This document shows, one piece after another, positions 62,618 to 64,000 of a DNA stretch of 64,000 nt. How positions within the stretch are numbered: the stretch's first letter is position 1; each line of letters begins with the position of its first letter. Below the pieces are notes generated by a model. The model was not told where the DNA came from and ran no database searches. It worked only from the letters and a program-made list of their open reading frames with translations. Made by a program: the position numbers and the translations under genes. Origin of the DNA: Candidatus Allofournierella merdipullorum (GTDB lineage Bacteria; Bacillota; Clostridia; Oscillospirales; Ruminococcaceae); assembly GCA_019116345.1 (NCBI GenBank), contig DXBV01000025.1:1-64000 (forward strand). Direction: 5' to 3'.

Positions 62618-64000
62618 ATTTCTGCGTATACGACGACTGCACCTGGCTTTATCCGGACAGCCCCCTCGCCGGCCCGCAGGCGGCAAGGCTGGACGCGCCC
62701 CGGGGCGGCCACGCCGCCTTTCAGCTGCTGGTGGACAAGGGCGGGGAGTGCCGCCTCACCTTCGACTGGAAGACCCCCGGCGGGCCGCCGGTGAGCCTTT
62801 ACCGCCTTGTGCCGGTGGGGGTGAACGAGAACACCGCCCCCACCCTGATGACCACCACCGACTACGCCGCCTGCCGGGACTATGTGACCCGCGCCGCACC
62901 CTTTGAGGTGTACGACGCGATGGCTCCCTGCGCCTTCGGCGAGGCCGTGCCGGGGCCGGCCTTCTACCTCTGCGCGGAGCCGGCCCACCGCCAGGTGCCG
63001 GGGCTTTATTCCGGCGAACTGACGATAGAGCGGGAAGGGGAGCGGGCGGTGTGCCCGGTGGAGTGCCGGGTGTACGCCGCCCGGGTGCCCGCCGCCGGCG
63101 AGGGCGTTTTGAGCATGCTCAACTTCTTCTGCTACGAGAACATCGCCGCCCAGCACGGGGCCGCCGAGGGCAGCCGGGAGTGGCGGCGGCTGATGCGCCG
63201 CTACATCCGGGCCCAGCTGGACATGCGCTGCACCCATATCCTGCTGCCCTCGGGCCGGCCGCTGACGGAGGACGGGCGGCTCGTGGGGTTCGATTTCTCC
63301 CTGGCACAGGAGGTGGGCCGCATCGCCCTGGAAGAGGGCGCGCCGAAGCTGTGCGGCGGACATGTGGCCCACTGGCACGAGTGGACCGACCCGGAGTATT
63401 ACCCCTTCTGGGACCAGGAGCTGCCCCTTTCCGGGGAAGAGGGATATTTTCAGCTGAGGATGTACTTTTCCCAGTGGGCGCGGGTGATAAACAAAAACGG
63501 CTGGCACAAACGGATGACCCAGGCGCTGGCGGACGAGCCCCAGGTGCACAACGCCGTGGGCTACCGGATGCTGGCGGCGGTGTGCCGCAAGTTTCTGCCC
63601 GGCGTGCCCATCCTGGACGCGGTGGAGACCACGAATCTCGGCGGCGGGGTGGACGTCTGGGTGCCCAAGCTGGACACCTGGGAAAAGCACGAACAGGCCT
63701 TCCGCCGTCTGCAGGCGGCGGGGGAGGAGATGTGGTTCTACACCTGCGCCTTCCCCGCGGGGCGGGTGGTGAACCGCTCCATGGACCTGCCCCTCACCGT
63801 CAGCCGGGGGCTGCTGTGGCTGGCCGCCCGGGAACAGTTCAGCGGCTACCTCCACTGGGGCTTCAACTACTACATCGGCCCGGACATCTGGCACAGCGCC
63901 TGCTGCCCCCACAAGGGCGCGCTGCTGCCCGCCGGGGACGCCCACATCGTCTACCCCGGCCCCGACGGCCCCTGGCGCAGCCTGCGCTTTGAGGCCCAGC
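62614..64000 (+). CDS. DUF4091 domain glycosidase-like protein (partial, runs off right edge)
   Basis: HWGFNYYIGPDIWHSACCPHKGALLPAGDAHIVYPGPDGPWRSLRFEA, paralogous to 54283-55932. Confidence 0.85.
   Translation, partial: MNFCVYDDCTWLYPDSPLAGPQAARLDAPRGGHAAFQLLVDKGGECRLTFDWKTPGGPPVSLYRLVPVGVNENTAPTLMTTTDYAACRDYVTRAAPFEVYDAMAPCAFGEAVPGPAFYLCAEPAHRQVPGLYSGELTIEREGERAVCPVECRVYAARVPAAGEGVLSMLNFFCYENIAAQHGAAEGSREWRRLMRRYIRAQLDMRCTHILLPSGRPLTEDGRLVGFDFSLAQEVGRIALEEGAPKLCGGHVAHWHEWTDPEYYPFWDQELPLSGEEGYFQLRMYFSQWARVINKNGWHKRMTQALADEPQVHNAVGYRMLAAVCRKFLPGVPILDAVETTNLGGGVDVWVPKLDTWEKHEQAFRRLQAAGEEMWFYTCAFPAGRVVNRSMDLPLTVSRGLLWLAAREQFSGYLHWGFNYYIGPDIWHSACCPHKGALLPAGDAHIVYPGPDGPWRSLRFEAQ

Noticed and set aside
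1-64000. CRISPR array, tRNA/rRNA, IS transposase or prophage
   Set aside because: No repeat-spacer pattern, no recognisable RNA genes, and no transposase/integrase motifs seen; the CARF-like protein alone is not evidence of a CRISPR locus.

Overview
GC-rich bacterial chromosomal window, most consistent with a gut Clostridia/Oscillospiraceae-type Firmicute (inferred from gene content only). It is densely coding; I saw no rRNA, tRNA, CRISPR array, transposase or prophage. Left to right: K+-dependent-type membrane pyrophosphatase (partial); patatin plus a divergent PTS Enzyme I paralog; a fructose PTS locus carrying the general PTS genes (fruR-fruK-fruA-ptsH-ptsI); a ~415-bp multi-arm inverted-repeat element; housekeeping genes (DegV, rsmE, prmA, pyrBI); an iron locus (feoA-feoB-FeoB-associated Cys-rich peptide-DUF3793-flavodoxin) with four copies of a 16-bp palindrome; SAM hydrolase plus ECF transporter; a TerY-P-like triad (PP2C, vWA, and a 1144-aa kinase/zinc-ribbon protein whose N-terminus carries HEPN-like and possibly PIN-like signatures); a membrane Sel1/NPCBM protein, a Big2-type lipoprotein, a TM1812/CARF-like protein and a sigma-like protein; a GEMM-like c-di-GMP riboswitch upstream of a Pel exopolysaccharide operon (HD-GYP/PelD fusion, PelE-, PelA-like, PelF, PelG, CotH, VTC, DUF4956); a TetR/FAD oxidoreductase/2Fe-2S reductase operon; and a YesMN-type sugar ABC locus flanked by two DUF4091 paralogs. 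Best candidates for something new are the TerY-P/HEPN-kinase neighbourhood with the CARF-like and sigma-like genes (27.1-37.2 kb), the multi-arm element at 11.15-11.57 kb, the compact GEMM-like riboswitch driving pel, and the GTTAGC-N4-RCTAAC iron-locus operator. No homology searches were run; family calls come from reading motifs.
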